Origin: JBGSIC01 sp041751875
GTDB taxonomy: Bacteria; Bdellovibrionota; FAC87; UBA2466; JACKAF01
Direction: 5' to 3'
DNA: 64,000 nt
NCBI GenBank assembly: GCA_041751875.1
Contig: JBGSIC010000014.1
Coordinates: forward strand, 5,175-69,174
Numbering within the stretch: position 1 is the first letter of the stretch; every line of letters begins with the position of its first letter. The notes under the pieces are model-generated. The model was given only the letters and a program-made list of their open reading frames with translations, did no database searches and had not been told where the DNA came from. A program made the translations under genes and the position numbers. This document shows positions 27,324 to 35,983 of this stretch, piece by piece.

Positions 27324-27773
27324 TTAGTCGTCACCAAAGCTGGACGAAATGGGCTCGTCTGCAAGAATGGTTAACGCCTCAGGAAAAGTTTGGTGCTTTT
27401 CTTTTTGAAGGAGCTTTTTTAGCGTTGCGGCTTTTTCGGGGGACTCGCAAACCGCTATCACGTTTTCCAACTTCATGCCGGCTGCATTTTGAAACAAGCG
27501 TTCGGTAGCAAATTCTTCGCCACATTCTACTGCTACCCAGGGGGCCTTGAGACGACCGCGCGTAGGAATAAAGGTAGTTTGATCTTCTTTCACACGCGGG
27601 TCCTTCAAATACCGAGAAAGCGCTCCCTGTAGCCACCAGTCAACATGCTGGATGGCTTGGGTTTGAATCGGCGTGGCGGAAGGCCGGGGTTCGAGCCAAA
27701 CCCAAACACAGGCAACGTCCTGTTCGCGAAGGTCCTGAGGAGCGGTGTCTTCTTTTAAAGCCGGTATCTGCAT
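27324..27773 (-). CDS. Conserved-looking hypothetical protein in the nusB-hflX operon
   Basis: I do not recognise this 149-residue protein. I prefer the start MQIPALKED at 27773. A start at 27875 is possible but would overlap nusB by 56 bases and add a basic, low-complexity segment. The body has short strand-helix units (ACVWVWLEPRP, APWVAVECGEEFATERLFQNAAGMK, NVIAVCESPEKAATLKKLL) and no signal peptide. One faint idea is similarity to the N-terminal domain of M17 leucyl aminopeptidases, but this is weak. Only two bases separate it from hflX. Confidence 0.75.
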   Translation of the reverse strand: MQIPALKEDTAPQDLREQDVACVWVWLEPRPSATPIQTQAIQHVDWWLQGALSRYLKDPRVKEDQTTFIPTRGRLKAPWVAVECGEEFATERLFQNAAGMKLENVIAVCESPEKAATLKKLLQKEKHQTFPEALTILADEPISSSFGDD

Positions 27774-27819
27774 AAAAAGAGTGTATCCCAAAAAACGAGA
27801 GCCGCCAAAGCAGGGGTGC

Positions 27820-28251
27820 TTAGGGCGCCTTTTCAGGGCGGTCGAGCGAGCGGGCCATGCGGTCCAGGACGCCATTGATGAAGGCCGGGCTACTCTCCGA
27901 GCCGAACTGTTTGGCCAGCTCGATCATCTCATCGATCGTGACTGTCTTGGGGATATCGTCGCAATGGTAAAGTTCGAACGCGCCCAGACGCAAAATCGCA
28001 CGGTCCACCACCGTCATACGTTCCACGCGCCAGTTCTCAGACGCGGTACGGATGTACTCGTCTAATCGCGCGGCCTGGCCACTGACTCCCAGGACCAGAG
28101 TCCGGGTGAAAAGATCGACTTCTGTTTTCTCTTCAGAAAATTGCTTCTCAAAATATTCGACCGCGTCCCCAGGAGAAAACTCGTGGTTCTGATCCATAAG
28201 ATAGAGGATCTGCATGGCGGCGATGCGAGATTGTCGGCGGGGCGCACTCAT
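27820..28251 (-). CDS. nusB: Transcription antitermination factor NusB
   Basis: NusB binds boxA RNA with NusE (S10) during rRNA antitermination. The 143-residue, all-helical product has the family N terminus RRQSRIAAMQILYLMDQ and the conserved VERMTVVDRAILRLGAFEL. The C-terminal motif SPAFINGVLDRMAR is also present. Length is typical. It overlaps the glyA stop by four bases (ATGA) in the long minus-strand operon. Confidence 0.95.
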   Translation of the reverse strand: MSAPRRQSRIAAMQILYLMDQNHEFSPGDAVEYFEKQFSEEKTEVDLFTRTLVLGVSGQAARLDEYIRTASENWRVERMTVVDRAILRLGAFELYHCDDIPKTVTIDEMIELAKQFGSESSPAFINGVLDRMARSLDRPEKAP

Positions 28252-29492
28252 AGTTTGGGGTACAACGGATATTCATCGCACAATTTTTTTACCGATCGAC
28301 GCACTTCGGACAGGGTGTCCGCTGAGCCATCGCGCACAACACGAGCAATCAGTTTGCCCAAGATTTCCATCTCCGACTCTCCCATTCCGCGTGTCGTGAT
28401 GGAAGGGGTCCCCAAACGAATACCGCTCGTTACGAAAGCGCTTTCGGTCTCAAAGGGTACGGTGTTTTTGTTCACCGTAAGACCAACCTGATCCAAACGC
28501 GCTTCGGCGTCCTTGCCCGTAATTTTCTGACTTCTTAAATCCACCAGCAAAAGATGATTTTCGGTTCCCCCGCTAACCAAGTCACACCCTTCGGCCATGA
28601 GAGTTTCTCCCAGGACGCGGCAGTTCTTCACGACCTGTTTCTGATAGGTGGCGAATTCCGGCGTTGCGGCTTCTCCGAAAGCCACCGCTTTTGCTGCAAT
28701 GACATGCATGAGAGGCCCGCCCTGAATTCCGGGAAAAATACGGCTATCCACTTTCTTCTTAAACTCTTCGCGACACAGAATAAATCCGCCGCGAGGGCCG
28801 CGGAGCGTTTTATGCGTCGTACTAGTAACGAAATGTGCAAAAGGGACAGGCGAAGGGTGAACGCCCGCTGCGACCAAGCCCGCAATGTGCGCCATATCGA
28901 CCATCAAAAGAGCATTCACTTCCTCTGCGATCTGCGCGAACGCCTCAAAATCAATAATGCGAGGATACGCACTCGCTCCGGCTACAATCATGGCCGGACG
29001 ATTTTTCTTGGCAAGATCGCGCACCTGATCAAAATCAATACGTTGATCTTCTTTGCGCACACCGTACGCAATCCCTTTGTAGATCATGCCCGAGAAATTG
29101 ACTTTAAAACCATGGGTGAGATGGCCTCCGTGGCTCAAATCCATGCCCAAGATCGTGGCTCCTGGCTCCAGACAGCTGAAATAGACGCCCATGTTCGCTT
29201 GCGAACCGGAATGAGGTTGGACGTTGACGTGATCGGAGCCGAAGAGTTTCTGACAGCGTTGACGGGCAAGTTCTTCTATCTCATCCACGAACTCGCATCC
29301 GCCGTAGTATCGCTTCCCTGGGTAACCTTCCGCGTATTTATTGGTTAGCACCGTCCCTTGCGCCTGCATGACGGCAACCGAGGTTGAGTTTTCGCTCGGG
29401 ATAAGTTCCAGGCTGTTTTGCTGTCGGTCTAGTTCCTTTTCAATGGAAGCCCACACTTGGGGATCGGCTTTTTTAAGATCAATATCCTTCAC
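28248..29492 (-). CDS. glyA: Serine hydroxymethyltransferase
   Basis: This PLP enzyme converts serine and tetrahydrofolate to glycine and 5,10-methylene-THF. The 414-residue product has the family N terminus (LIPSENSTSVAVMQAQGTVLTNKYAEG) and GGHLTHG. The PLP lysine lies in VTSTTHKTLRGPRGG, and GIRLGTPSITTRGM lies near the C terminus. It is in a tight operon between rpiB and nusB, with four-base overlaps on both sides. Together with metF and the gcv genes in this window it completes the glycine-serine-one-carbon loop. Confidence 0.97.
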   Translation of the reverse strand: MKDIDLKKADPQVWASIEKELDRQQNSLELIPSENSTSVAVMQAQGTVLTNKYAEGYPGKRYYGGCEFVDEIEELARQRCQKLFGSDHVNVQPHSGSQANMGVYFSCLEPGATILGMDLSHGGHLTHGFKVNFSGMIYKGIAYGVRKEDQRIDFDQVRDLAKKNRPAMIVAGASAYPRIIDFEAFAQIAEEVNALLMVDMAHIAGLVAAGVHPSPVPFAHFVTSTTHKTLRGPRGGFILCREEFKKKVDSRIFPGIQGGPLMHVIAAKAVAFGEAATPEFATYQKQVVKNCRVLGETLMAEGCDLVSGGTENHLLLVDLRSQKITGKDAEARLDQVGLTVNKNTVPFETESAFVTSGIRLGTPSITTRGMGESEMEILGKLIARVVRDGSADTLSEVRRSVKKLCDEYPLYPKL

Positions 29493-29938
29493 TTGGTTTC
29501 CATTTCATGAATAATGTCCACCCGCGCCGCGTGGCGTCCGCCCTCAAATTCCGTGGTCAGCCACGTTTTACAAATCTCAAACGCGGTTTCCGCTGGTACG
29601 ATCCGTCCCCCCAGGCACATCACGTTGGTATTGTTGTGCTGGCGAGCCAATTGCGCGACATTAACGTCCCAAAGATTAGCGGCGCGCACGCCTCCCATTT
29701 TGTTGGCGGCTATCGCCATTCCGGTGCCACTGCCACAAATTAAAATACCGCGCCCCTCTCCTCGCCCCACCTTCTCGCCCACTTTTCTGGCGTAATCGGG
29801 GTAATCCACGGGCGACTCGCCTTCGCAACCGAGATCGCTAAATTCTATTTGGGGGAAAGTTTCTTTAAGTCGGGGGAGCAAAGTTGCTTTGAGGGCAAAG
29901 CCGCCATGGTCGCATCCGACAAATACCTTTTGTTTCAC
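29489..29938 (-). CDS. rpiB: Ribose-5-phosphate isomerase B
   Basis: RpiB interconverts ribose-5-phosphate and ribulose-5-phosphate. The 149-residue product has FVGCDHGGFALK, the active-site Cys in ILICGSGTGMAIAANK, and the ARQHNNTNVMCLGGR block. Length is normal. It overlaps glyA by four bases and follows fabF by five bases. An rpiB-glyA pairing is common in bacteria. Confidence 0.96.
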   Translation of the reverse strand: MKQKVFVGCDHGGFALKATLLPRLKETFPQIEFSDLGCEGESPVDYPDYARKVGEKVGRGEGRGILICGSGTGMAIAANKMGGVRAANLWDVNVAQLARQHNNTNVMCLGGRIVPAETAFEICKTWLTTEFEGGRHAARVDIIHEMETK

Positions 29939-29943
29939 GGCTA

Positions 29944-31182
29944 TTACCTTTCAAACTTCTTGAGGATGAGCGTCGCGTTCGTGCCTCCGAAACCAAACGA
30001 ATTAGTCATCACGGTGTCCACTTTTTTCTGACGTGCTTCGTTTGGAACGTAATCTAAATCACATTCAGGACTTGGATTTTCAAGATTGATTGTTGGCGGA
30101 ATGGCACCGTGTTGCATCGCTTGCACACAGAACATCGCTTCCAAAGCACCGGCAGCACCCAGCAGGTGACCCGTCATCGATTTTGTGGAGCTGACCGCAA
30201 GATTTTTGGCGTGAGAACCAAACACCGATTTAAGAGCGACTGTTTCCATCACGTCACCAAGAGGAGTGGAGGTTCCGTGCGTGTTTACATACTGAACGGC
30301 TTCGGGCTTCAGCTTCGCGTCTTCGAGCGCCAGCTTCATGCACCTCACCGCACCTTCTCCATCTGGACTCGGAGCGGTGATGTGGAAAGCATCGCAGTTC
30401 GAACCGTAACCAACCATTTCGGCAAAGATCGTGGCACCACGCTTCTTAGCATGCTCCAATTCTTCTAAAATCATCACGGCGGCCCCTTCTCCCATCACAA
30501 AGCCGTCACGGTCTTTGTCGTAAGGGCGAGAAGCGCGTGTTGGCTCGTCGTTTCGCTGGGAAAGAGCGCGCGCAGAACAAAAACCTGCAAAGCTTAAGTC
30601 ACAAATGACTGCCTCCGCGCCACCGGCCACCATCACATCGACTCCTCCGTGCTGAATCGTCCGAACGGATTCACCGAGTGCGTGGGCGCTGGAAGAGCAG
30701 GCGGTGGTTATCACCGTGTTCGGGCCTTTTAGCCCGTACTTAATCGCAATCTGGCCCGGTGCCAGGTTGCCGATGATCATGGGAATAAAGAAAGGGCTTA
30801 CCCGCCTGGGGCCGTTGTCCAAAACTTCTTTGTGCCACCTTTGAATTTCAATCAGACCACCGATACCGACACCTACACACGCGCCGATACGCTCGCGGTT
30901 TTCCTTCTCAAGCTCCAAGCCTGAGTGCTTAATCGCTTCATCGCCTGCAATCATGCAGAACTGGATAAAGCGGTCCATTTTTTTTAGTTCTTTTACGTTG
31001 AAATAAGCGGTGGGATCGTAATCCTTAACTTCACCCGCAATTCGGCACGTGTACCTGGCCGCATCGAATTGCTTTACTGTGGCAATCCCGGATCGGGCTG
31101 CCATCATGGAGTCCCAGTTGGCGGGCGCGGTATTGCCCACCGGACTGATCGCCCCGTAGCCTGTCACTACCACTCGTCGCAT
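29944..31182 (-). CDS. fabF: 3-oxoacyl-[acyl-carrier-protein] synthase II
   Basis: FabF elongates acyl-ACP by condensing it with malonyl-ACP in type II fatty acid synthesis. The 412-residue product carries the catalytic triad: Cys in TACSSSAHALG, His in VNTHGTSTPLGD and His in SMTGHLLGAAG. It also has the C-terminal NSFGFGGTNATL motif. All are intact. It lies 17 bases after acpP, its substrate carrier, at the head of the operon. Confidence 0.97.
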   Translation of the reverse strand: MRRVVVTGYGAISPVGNTAPANWDSMMAARSGIATVKQFDAARYTCRIAGEVKDYDPTAYFNVKELKKMDRFIQFCMIAGDEAIKHSGLELEKENRERIGACVGVGIGGLIEIQRWHKEVLDNGPRRVSPFFIPMIIGNLAPGQIAIKYGLKGPNTVITTACSSSAHALGESVRTIQHGGVDVMVAGGAEAVICDLSFAGFCSARALSQRNDEPTRASRPYDKDRDGFVMGEGAAVMILEELEHAKKRGATIFAEMVGYGSNCDAFHITAPSPDGEGAVRCMKLALEDAKLKPEAVQYVNTHGTSTPLGDVMETVALKSVFGSHAKNLAVSSTKSMTGHLLGAAGALEAMFCVQAMQHGAIPPTINLENPSPECDLDYVPNEARQKKVDTVMTNSFGFGGTNATLILKKFER

Positions 31183-31199
31183 TGGTTTGATTTCGCGTA

Positions 31200-31433
31200 C
31201 TAGTTAACTTTCGCTTTGATGTAGTTCACTACATCATTCACGGTTTTGATTTTCTCGGCATCTTCATCCGGGATTTCTAAGTCAAATTCTTCTTCCATGG
31301 TCATGACAAGCTCAACGATGTCGAGTGAGTCAGCGCCCAGGTCATCAATGAAAGACGCTTCGGGAGTCACGGTGTCTGCCTCTACTCCGAGCTGTTCAAC
31401 AATGATATTCTTCACCTTTTCTTCAGTGGTCAT
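31200..31433 (-). CDS. acpP: Acyl carrier protein
   Basis: The 77-residue acidic protein carries growing acyl chains on a phosphopantetheine arm attached to the Ser of LGADSLDIVEL. The remaining sequence (VKNIIVEQLGV, EEEFDLEIPDEDAEKI, VNDVVNYI) is textbook ACP. I chose ATG at 31433, which is preceded by GGGAGAGG. The longer frame to 31499 adds residues unlike any ACP and passes through the promoter. It is the first gene of the long minus-strand operon. Confidence 0.97.
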   Translation of the reverse strand: MTTEEKVKNIIVEQLGVEADTVTPEASFIDDLGADSLDIVELVMTMEEEFDLEIPDEDAEKIKTVNDVVNYIKAKVN

Positions 31434-31470
31434 TACCCTCTCCCTTACGAGTGTCCAAAAATATTGGCCG

Positions 31471-31499
31471 ACTCTAGCACCGGGTAGCAACCAGTGCAA
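31471..31499 (-). promoter_or_regulatory. Sigma-70 promoter of the acpP-ppsR operon
   Basis: On the minus strand TTGCAC (31499-31494) and TAGAGT (31476-31471) are separated by 17 bases. The predicted start near 31464 gives a leader of about 30 bases before the acpP ATG. A GC-rich hairpin (AGCCC...GGGCT, about 31519-31550) lies just upstream. Confidence 0.6.
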
Positions 31500-31684
31500 G
31501 GCTTGGATTTCTCATTACTTAGCCCACCTGCCGGTGGCAGCCGGCGGGCTTTCGCGCTCCTATAGGGGCACAACTTATTGATTTTACAAGGTTCTAAAGG
31601 AAGGTCCGAGAAAACAGTTTGACAGGAGGGTCGTCCCAGATGGAGATTTTAGCCGTTAGGCTTTGAAATTGAAAAGGAAGTTCC

Positions 31685-32188
31685 ATGAAAACTTTTTTGT
31701 TGGTCGCAGCACTTTTCGCGTTGCAACCGGGCGCTTCTGCAGAAACTGAACAGCGTTTTGATTATTCCCCGTTCGGAACCGAAATTGAACTTCGTACCGC
31801 ACCCAACAGCGAGAAGCTCGCGTTCGGTGTGATTTTTTCCTACGGCGACGATCCCGATGGCAATTCCTGGCTCATCAATCTCATTTCGAAAACAGATTTC
31901 GAAGAACAGTCAGCGTGGAATTTGTTCAGCAAAGATTCTGCGCAGTATCTGTTCCCTAAGTGGCGGACAGTAAAAAAAGGTCCTGCGTTTCAGGCATCTC
32001 TTCCAGAGAAAGAAGCGATTACAGTATTGGGAACCCAAACGGATTGGGTAATGGTGTTTAAAACCAAGGATGACGTTTTAAGTTATTTGCGCATCGGAGA
32101 AATGTGCGAAGACAAAAGATTCCAGGACTACTTTAAGAATCTCACCGACTCAAAAGCGTGCCATGAAATCACGCCTGACGATCTGTAG
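31685..32188 (+). CDS. Secreted protein of unknown function
   Basis: The 167-residue product has a signal peptide (MKTFLLVAALFAL, cleavage near ASA|ETEQ) and a good RBS (AAGGAAG). The mature domain is mixed alpha/beta with Trp- and Asp-rich strands (SYGDDPDGNSWLINLIS, TDWVMVFKTKDDVLSYLRIG) and two cysteines near the C terminus. I recognise no family. It is a single gene, divergent from acpP and convergent with the symporter. Confidence 0.75.
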   Translation: MKTFLLVAALFALQPGASAETEQRFDYSPFGTEIELRTAPNSEKLAFGVIFSYGDDPDGNSWLINLISKTDFEEQSAWNLFSKDSAQYLFPKWRTVKKGPAFQASLPEKEAITVLGTQTDWVMVFKTKDDVLSYLRIGEMCEDKRFQDYFKNLTDSKACHEITPDDL

Positions 32189-32213
32189 AACCTCTTAGAA
32201 CGTTATCGCGCTC

Positions 32214-33557
32214 TTAGGATTTCCACTCTGCTTCGTTCGCCTTCGTTTCAGCGGCGATGACTCCCGAAAGAACCACGAGCGAAATCAGGTTGGGAAGCGC
32301 CATGAGTCCGTTAGCAGCATCCGCAAAATCCCACACGGCTGCAGCGGGTTGTACCGCCCCAAACCACACAGCCGCCACCCAACAAAGTCGGTACGGAGTA
32401 ATCGATTTTTTTCCAAACAAATACTCTACGGCCCTTTCTCCGTAGTAGCTCCATCCCAGAATAGTGGAAAAAACAAAAGTCGCGAGTCCGATCAAAAGGA
32501 TGATGGGGCCAATAGCGTGCAACTCTCCAAACGCTGCGCTGGTAAGTTGAGCTTTGGGTAGCCCCTCGTTCCAGTGACCACTTACCACTAAAACGAGTCC
32601 CGTCATTAAACACACGACAACGGTATCCCAAAACGTACCCGTTGCTGAAACCAAAGCCTGGCGCACGGGGTTAGGCGTTCTCGCCGCGGCCGCCACAATA
32701 GGAGCGCTACCTAGTCCCGATTCATTGGAAAAAAGACCGCGCGCAATTCCCGACTGGACCGCTTGCTTGAAGGTGGCGCCCAAGAAACCGCCGACGGCTG
32801 CTTGGCCACTGAAAGCACCGGTGAGAATTTCTCCAATCGCCCCGGGCAAAGCAGAGAGGTTGGTGAGAAGCACCAATGCACAGCCAACAATGTACACAAC
32901 CGCCATGACGGGAACGAGTACCGCGCAGACACGCGCGATGGATCGGATTCCCCCCAAAATGACGGCTGCCGTAAGCGCGGCCATCACACCGCCCATTACC
33001 ACGCGAGTGGTGAAGAAGTTTTCCGGAGCAACATGCCCCAACGCGAGTTCCACTAGGCTATTGGCCTGGGTCATGTTTCCAATCCCAAAAGCCGCAATGC
33101 AGGTAAAAACAGCAAAGATCACGCCCAACCACTTTTTCCCCATCCCGCGTTCAAGCACGTACATAGGTCCACCGGCCATTTGCCCATCGGCCGTTTGAAT
33201 GCGGTACTTCACCGATAAAACGGCTTCTCCGTATTTCGTGGCGATCCCAAATATTCCGGTGAGCCACATCCAAAAGACCGCGCCGGGTCCCCCGACACTC
33301 ACAGCTCCCGCGACCCCGATGATATTGCCCGTGCCAATCGTCGCCGCCAATGCGGTCATCAAAGACCCAAATTGGCTGATATCCCCCTTGCCCGTTTGCT
33401 CCCGGCTAAAGGAAATGCGTATGGCCTTGAAGATGTGTCTTTGAATAAAGCCCGTACGGAAAGTTAAAAAAACGTGGGTCCCCATCAACAATATAATAAG
33501 AGGAAGACCCCATACCCATCCCGATAAGGAAGCGGAAAATTCACCAAACCAAGCCAT
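32214..33557 (-). CDS. Alanine/glycine:cation symporter (AGCS family)
   Basis: This inner-membrane protein imports alanine or glycine with Na+ or H+. The 447-residue product has about ten hydrophobic helices and the AGCS signatures SQFGSLMTALAATIGTGNI, GPGAVFWMW, GGPMYVLERGM and GLFSNESGLGSAPI. It also carries WSYYGERAVEYLFG near the C terminus. A strong RBS (AAGGGG) precedes its ATG. Glycine import would fit the glycine cleavage genes nearby; the actual substrate is not set by sequence. Confidence 0.93.
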   Translation of the reverse strand: MAWFGEFSASLSGWVWGLPLIILLMGTHVFLTFRTGFIQRHIFKAIRISFSREQTGKGDISQFGSLMTALAATIGTGNIIGVAGAVSVGGPGAVFWMWLTGIFGIATKYGEAVLSVKYRIQTADGQMAGGPMYVLERGMGKKWLGVIFAVFTCIAAFGIGNMTQANSLVELALGHVAPENFFTTRVVMGGVMAALTAAVILGGIRSIARVCAVLVPVMAVVYIVGCALVLLTNLSALPGAIGEILTGAFSGQAAVGGFLGATFKQAVQSGIARGLFSNESGLGSAPIVAAAARTPNPVRQALVSATGTFWDTVVVCLMTGLVLVVSGHWNEGLPKAQLTSAAFGELHAIGPIILLIGLATFVFSTILGWSYYGERAVEYLFGKKSITPYRLCWVAAVWFGAVQPAAAVWDFADAANGLMALPNLISLVVLSGVIAAETKANEAEWKS

Positions 33558-33678
33558 AAGGGACCCCTTAATTAATAGAGGGTCAAATCCTAAACCACAG
33601 TGCCGTTTTTTTAAACTCGGATGAAGTCTTTAATTACGTGTACATCGGAGAAAGGCGGGCAACGGAAGCATCGAAACC

Positions 33679-34149
33679 CTAGAAAATCATTCCCCGCGTA
33701 AAGTGAACCGTGTCGGTTCCTTCAGGACGAATGCTGGTCAGATACCAGGCGTCCCCCTCTTTCTTGAGGTTCACGCGGCGCTCGGTGGTTTCCGTAGTGG
33801 GATCGGTTCCCCCTGGGTTGGAAACGGTCACTTTGTAATGGACGTTTGCGATCTGATTTAGCGTGTTGTTCTGCAACACTTCAAAACTCTTCAGTTCAAG
33901 AGGATTATTGATGTAGGCCAGTTCGAAGGTTTCCTCATTCATCTCGTTAAAAGCCCGTCGCATTTCCTCGCCACACAACGACGCGAGTTTCTGGCGATCG
34001 TCTTGTGCTTTCACCTGAGTGCTCATCTGCACGAACAGTTTGACCACCTCTTCAGGGGGCAAACCCGAGTGAGCTGCTTTTTTTGTGCAGGCACTCGACA
34101 CAACAAACAAACCAAGAAGGATAACGGGAAGCCGTTTGATTTTGCGCAT
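33679..34149 (-). CDS. Lipoprotein of unknown function
   Basis: The 156-residue product begins MRKIKRLPVILLGLF and has a lipobox VSSAC (Cys21), so it should be lipidated after export. The mature domain resembles small NTF2-like/DUF4878-type lipoprotein domains: helix (PEEVVKLFVQMSTQ), then strands (QIANVHYKVTVSN, RRVNLKKEGDAWYLTSIRPEG). It diverges from the FAD oxidase gene. Its partner is unknown. Confidence 0.8.
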   Translation of the reverse strand: MRKIKRLPVILLGLFVVSSACTKKAAHSGLPPEEVVKLFVQMSTQVKAQDDRQKLASLCGEEMRRAFNEMNEETFELAYINNPLELKSFEVLQNNTLNQIANVHYKVTVSNPGGTDPTTETTERRVNLKKEGDAWYLTSIRPEGTDTVHFTRGMIF

Positions 34150-34227
34150 GCGAATAGTTTAACCTCAAGGCCACTCCTTGAGCAAGCAGCCTTGCCGGAA
34201 TACCGGGGGTGGGATATCCGCTTAGAC

Positions 34228-35436
34228 ATGCCACAGACAAAGGCCCAATGTTTGGTTTTAGGCGCCGGAATTATCGGTAGCGCCGTTGCTTACGAACTTT
34301 CGCGCAGGGGGGTCCGCGACATTCACGTTCTCGATCCCGATTTGGAGGGCCAGTTCAGCAGCACAGAACGCAACGCGGGGGGGGTCCGCCATCTTTGGCG
34401 CCATCCTATTAACGTGGAACTCGCCCGTCACTCGATTGCGCTTTTTGAAGAAATTAAAGAGGAGATCGGCTTTCAGCAATCAGGGTATCTATGGCTCTTC
34501 AAAAAAGAGGAATCCCAAACCGCCGATGACCTTCTCGCCCATACTCGTTCCATGGGTGTCGCCTACGAAAAGCTTTCTCCGAGTGACATTAAGCAGCGCT
34601 ATCCCTTTCTGGATAAAACAGAGGACCTTTCATGCGGCATGTTTGGGGCAAAGGATGGCCTTTTAAATGCTAACGCGCTTAAGTCGTACTTTCGCAAAGA
34701 GGCGCAGGAAAAAGGGGTTCGTTTTCACGATCGCTTCCGCGCCTTAAAAATCAGCAAACACAACGGGGGCGTCCGGGTTGCGGGCGAAGTCTTCCCCGAT
34801 CAAAAGGAAGCCCACGCCTATCTTCAGGCCCCTTCCGACACGGTTCAGTTTGAGAAACAAGAGTGGAGCGCGGAAGTCGTGATTCTTTGTATGGGAGCCT
34901 GGAGCCAAACCGTGGATTTCCAGGAAGAGGAGCCGCTCGACCTGAAACCGATACGTCGGCAGATCGCTCTTTTTCAAGCAGAAGGTTTTGATATGACCCC
35001 CTACGGAATGGTGGTCGATACCAGCAAAGTGTACTTCCATCCCGAAGGGGGAAACATTTTGGCGGGCTTTGTAATTAAAGACGAAAAGGCTGGATTTAAT
35101 TTTAGCTACGACCCCAACTTCTTTGAAGAACATCTCTGGCCTCCCCTCTTTGAACGTTCCACGAAGCTGGAAAGACTCAAACATGTGACTGGTTGGGGCG
35201 GGATGTACCATTACACGCCCGATACGACAGGCATCCTGGGAAAAGTTCCCGGGTGGGACAACCTCATTGAAGCCCACAGTTTCACCGGCCGGGGAGTCAT
35301 GCAGTGCTACGGGGCGGCGCTGGCGGTTGCGGACCTTGTGCTCAAAAAATCCTTTTCTCGCTTCGATGCCGCCTGCCTAAGCCGAACCCGGTTTCGCGAT
35401 CCTAAGCAATGGCTGGCGGAAACCCTTCATATTTAA
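34228..35436 (+). CDS. FAD-dependent amine oxidase (DAO/sarcosine oxidase-like)
   Basis: The 402-residue product has the FAD-binding fold LVLGAGIIGSAVAYELSRRG followed by the family's NAGGVRHLWRHPINVELA and a C-terminal block ending in EAHSFTGRGVMQCYG. This is the D-amino acid/sarcosine/glycine oxidase superfamily. The substrate is probably a secondary amine or amino acid linked to glycine, given metF and gcvT just downstream, but this is inference. I chose ATG at 34228. An upstream in-frame start at 34003 would run through the divergent lipoprotein gene. The RBS at 34228 is weak. Confidence 0.85.
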   Translation: MPQTKAQCLVLGAGIIGSAVAYELSRRGVRDIHVLDPDLEGQFSSTERNAGGVRHLWRHPINVELARHSIALFEEIKEEIGFQQSGYLWLFKKEESQTADDLLAHTRSMGVAYEKLSPSDIKQRYPFLDKTEDLSCGMFGAKDGLLNANALKSYFRKEAQEKGVRFHDRFRALKISKHNGGVRVAGEVFPDQKEAHAYLQAPSDTVQFEKQEWSAEVVILCMGAWSQTVDFQEEEPLDLKPIRRQIALFQAEGFDMTPYGMVVDTSKVYFHPEGGNILAGFVIKDEKAGFNFSYDPNFFEEHLWPPLFERSTKLERLKHVTGWGGMYHYTPDTTGILGKVPGWDNLIEAHSFTGRGVMQCYGAALAVADLVLKKSFSRFDAACLSRTRFRDPKQWLAETLHI

Positions 35437-35505
35437 CACTTAACTTTACGCGTCATCAGTCAATTTCCGCTCCCGCCGATAAGAGTAGAGAAAGCGGGAG
35501 GCTCT

Positions 35506-35922
35506 ATGGCGGAAGCCAAAAAAGAAGCAGCAGCAAAAGAAGTCGTTAAAAAAGAAGGTGCGGTAACAAAAGGCGCAGCTCCTAAAAAGGAACTGCCCAA
35601 ACGAGGACGCACCAAAAAAGAAATCGAGTTTGCCAATACCCCGCGCGAGAAGCGCAAATGCGCCATTGGTTCTTGCAAGCAGAGCTACAAAGCAAAGGGC
35701 TACTGCAAGAAGCATTACAAGAAATGGCGAAACGGCGAATACGGTTTAGCTCGCTATAAGACCTGCGCTACGATGGACTGCCGTACTCCCATGGCTGACC
35801 ATCGCTTCGGTTATTGCGAAGCGCACTATCAAGAAAAGTACAACAAGCAGTCCAAGGCCCATTCGGCACCTGAGGCAGCACCCGCAGCCGCACCGGCCGC
35901 CGACGAAAAAGCGACCGCTTAG
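35506..35922 (+). CDS. Small protein with two zinc-knuckle-like CxxxxC...GYCxxH motifs
   Basis: The 138-residue product has a Lys/Ala/Glu-rich N-terminal tail (about 1-50) followed by two tandem motifs of the form C-x4-C-...-GYC-x2-HY. The first is CAIGSC with GYCKKHYKKW, the second CATMDC with GYCEAHYQ. An Ala/Pro tail ends the protein. Such Cys/His clusters usually bind zinc. There is no signal peptide, so it is probably cytoplasmic and, with its strongly basic N terminus, may bind nucleic acid. A sequence of similar shape is called vegetative protein in some deltaproteobacterial annotations, but function is unknown. Confidence 0.8.
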   Translation: MAEAKKEAAAKEVVKKEGAVTKGAAPKKELPKRGRTKKEIEFANTPREKRKCAIGSCKQSYKAKGYCKKHYKKWRNGEYGLARYKTCATMDCRTPMADHRFGYCEAHYQEKYNKQSKAHSAPEAAPAAAPAADEKATA

Positions 35923-35983
35923 CTTTCTACCCCAGACGCTGCGCTAGCCATCCCCAATCAAATGGGCTAGCTTAGGCAGTTCA

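Noticed and set aside
33558..33678. Possible small gene between the symporter and lipoprotein genes
   Set aside because: Only a promoter region is visible; no reading frame with an RBS.
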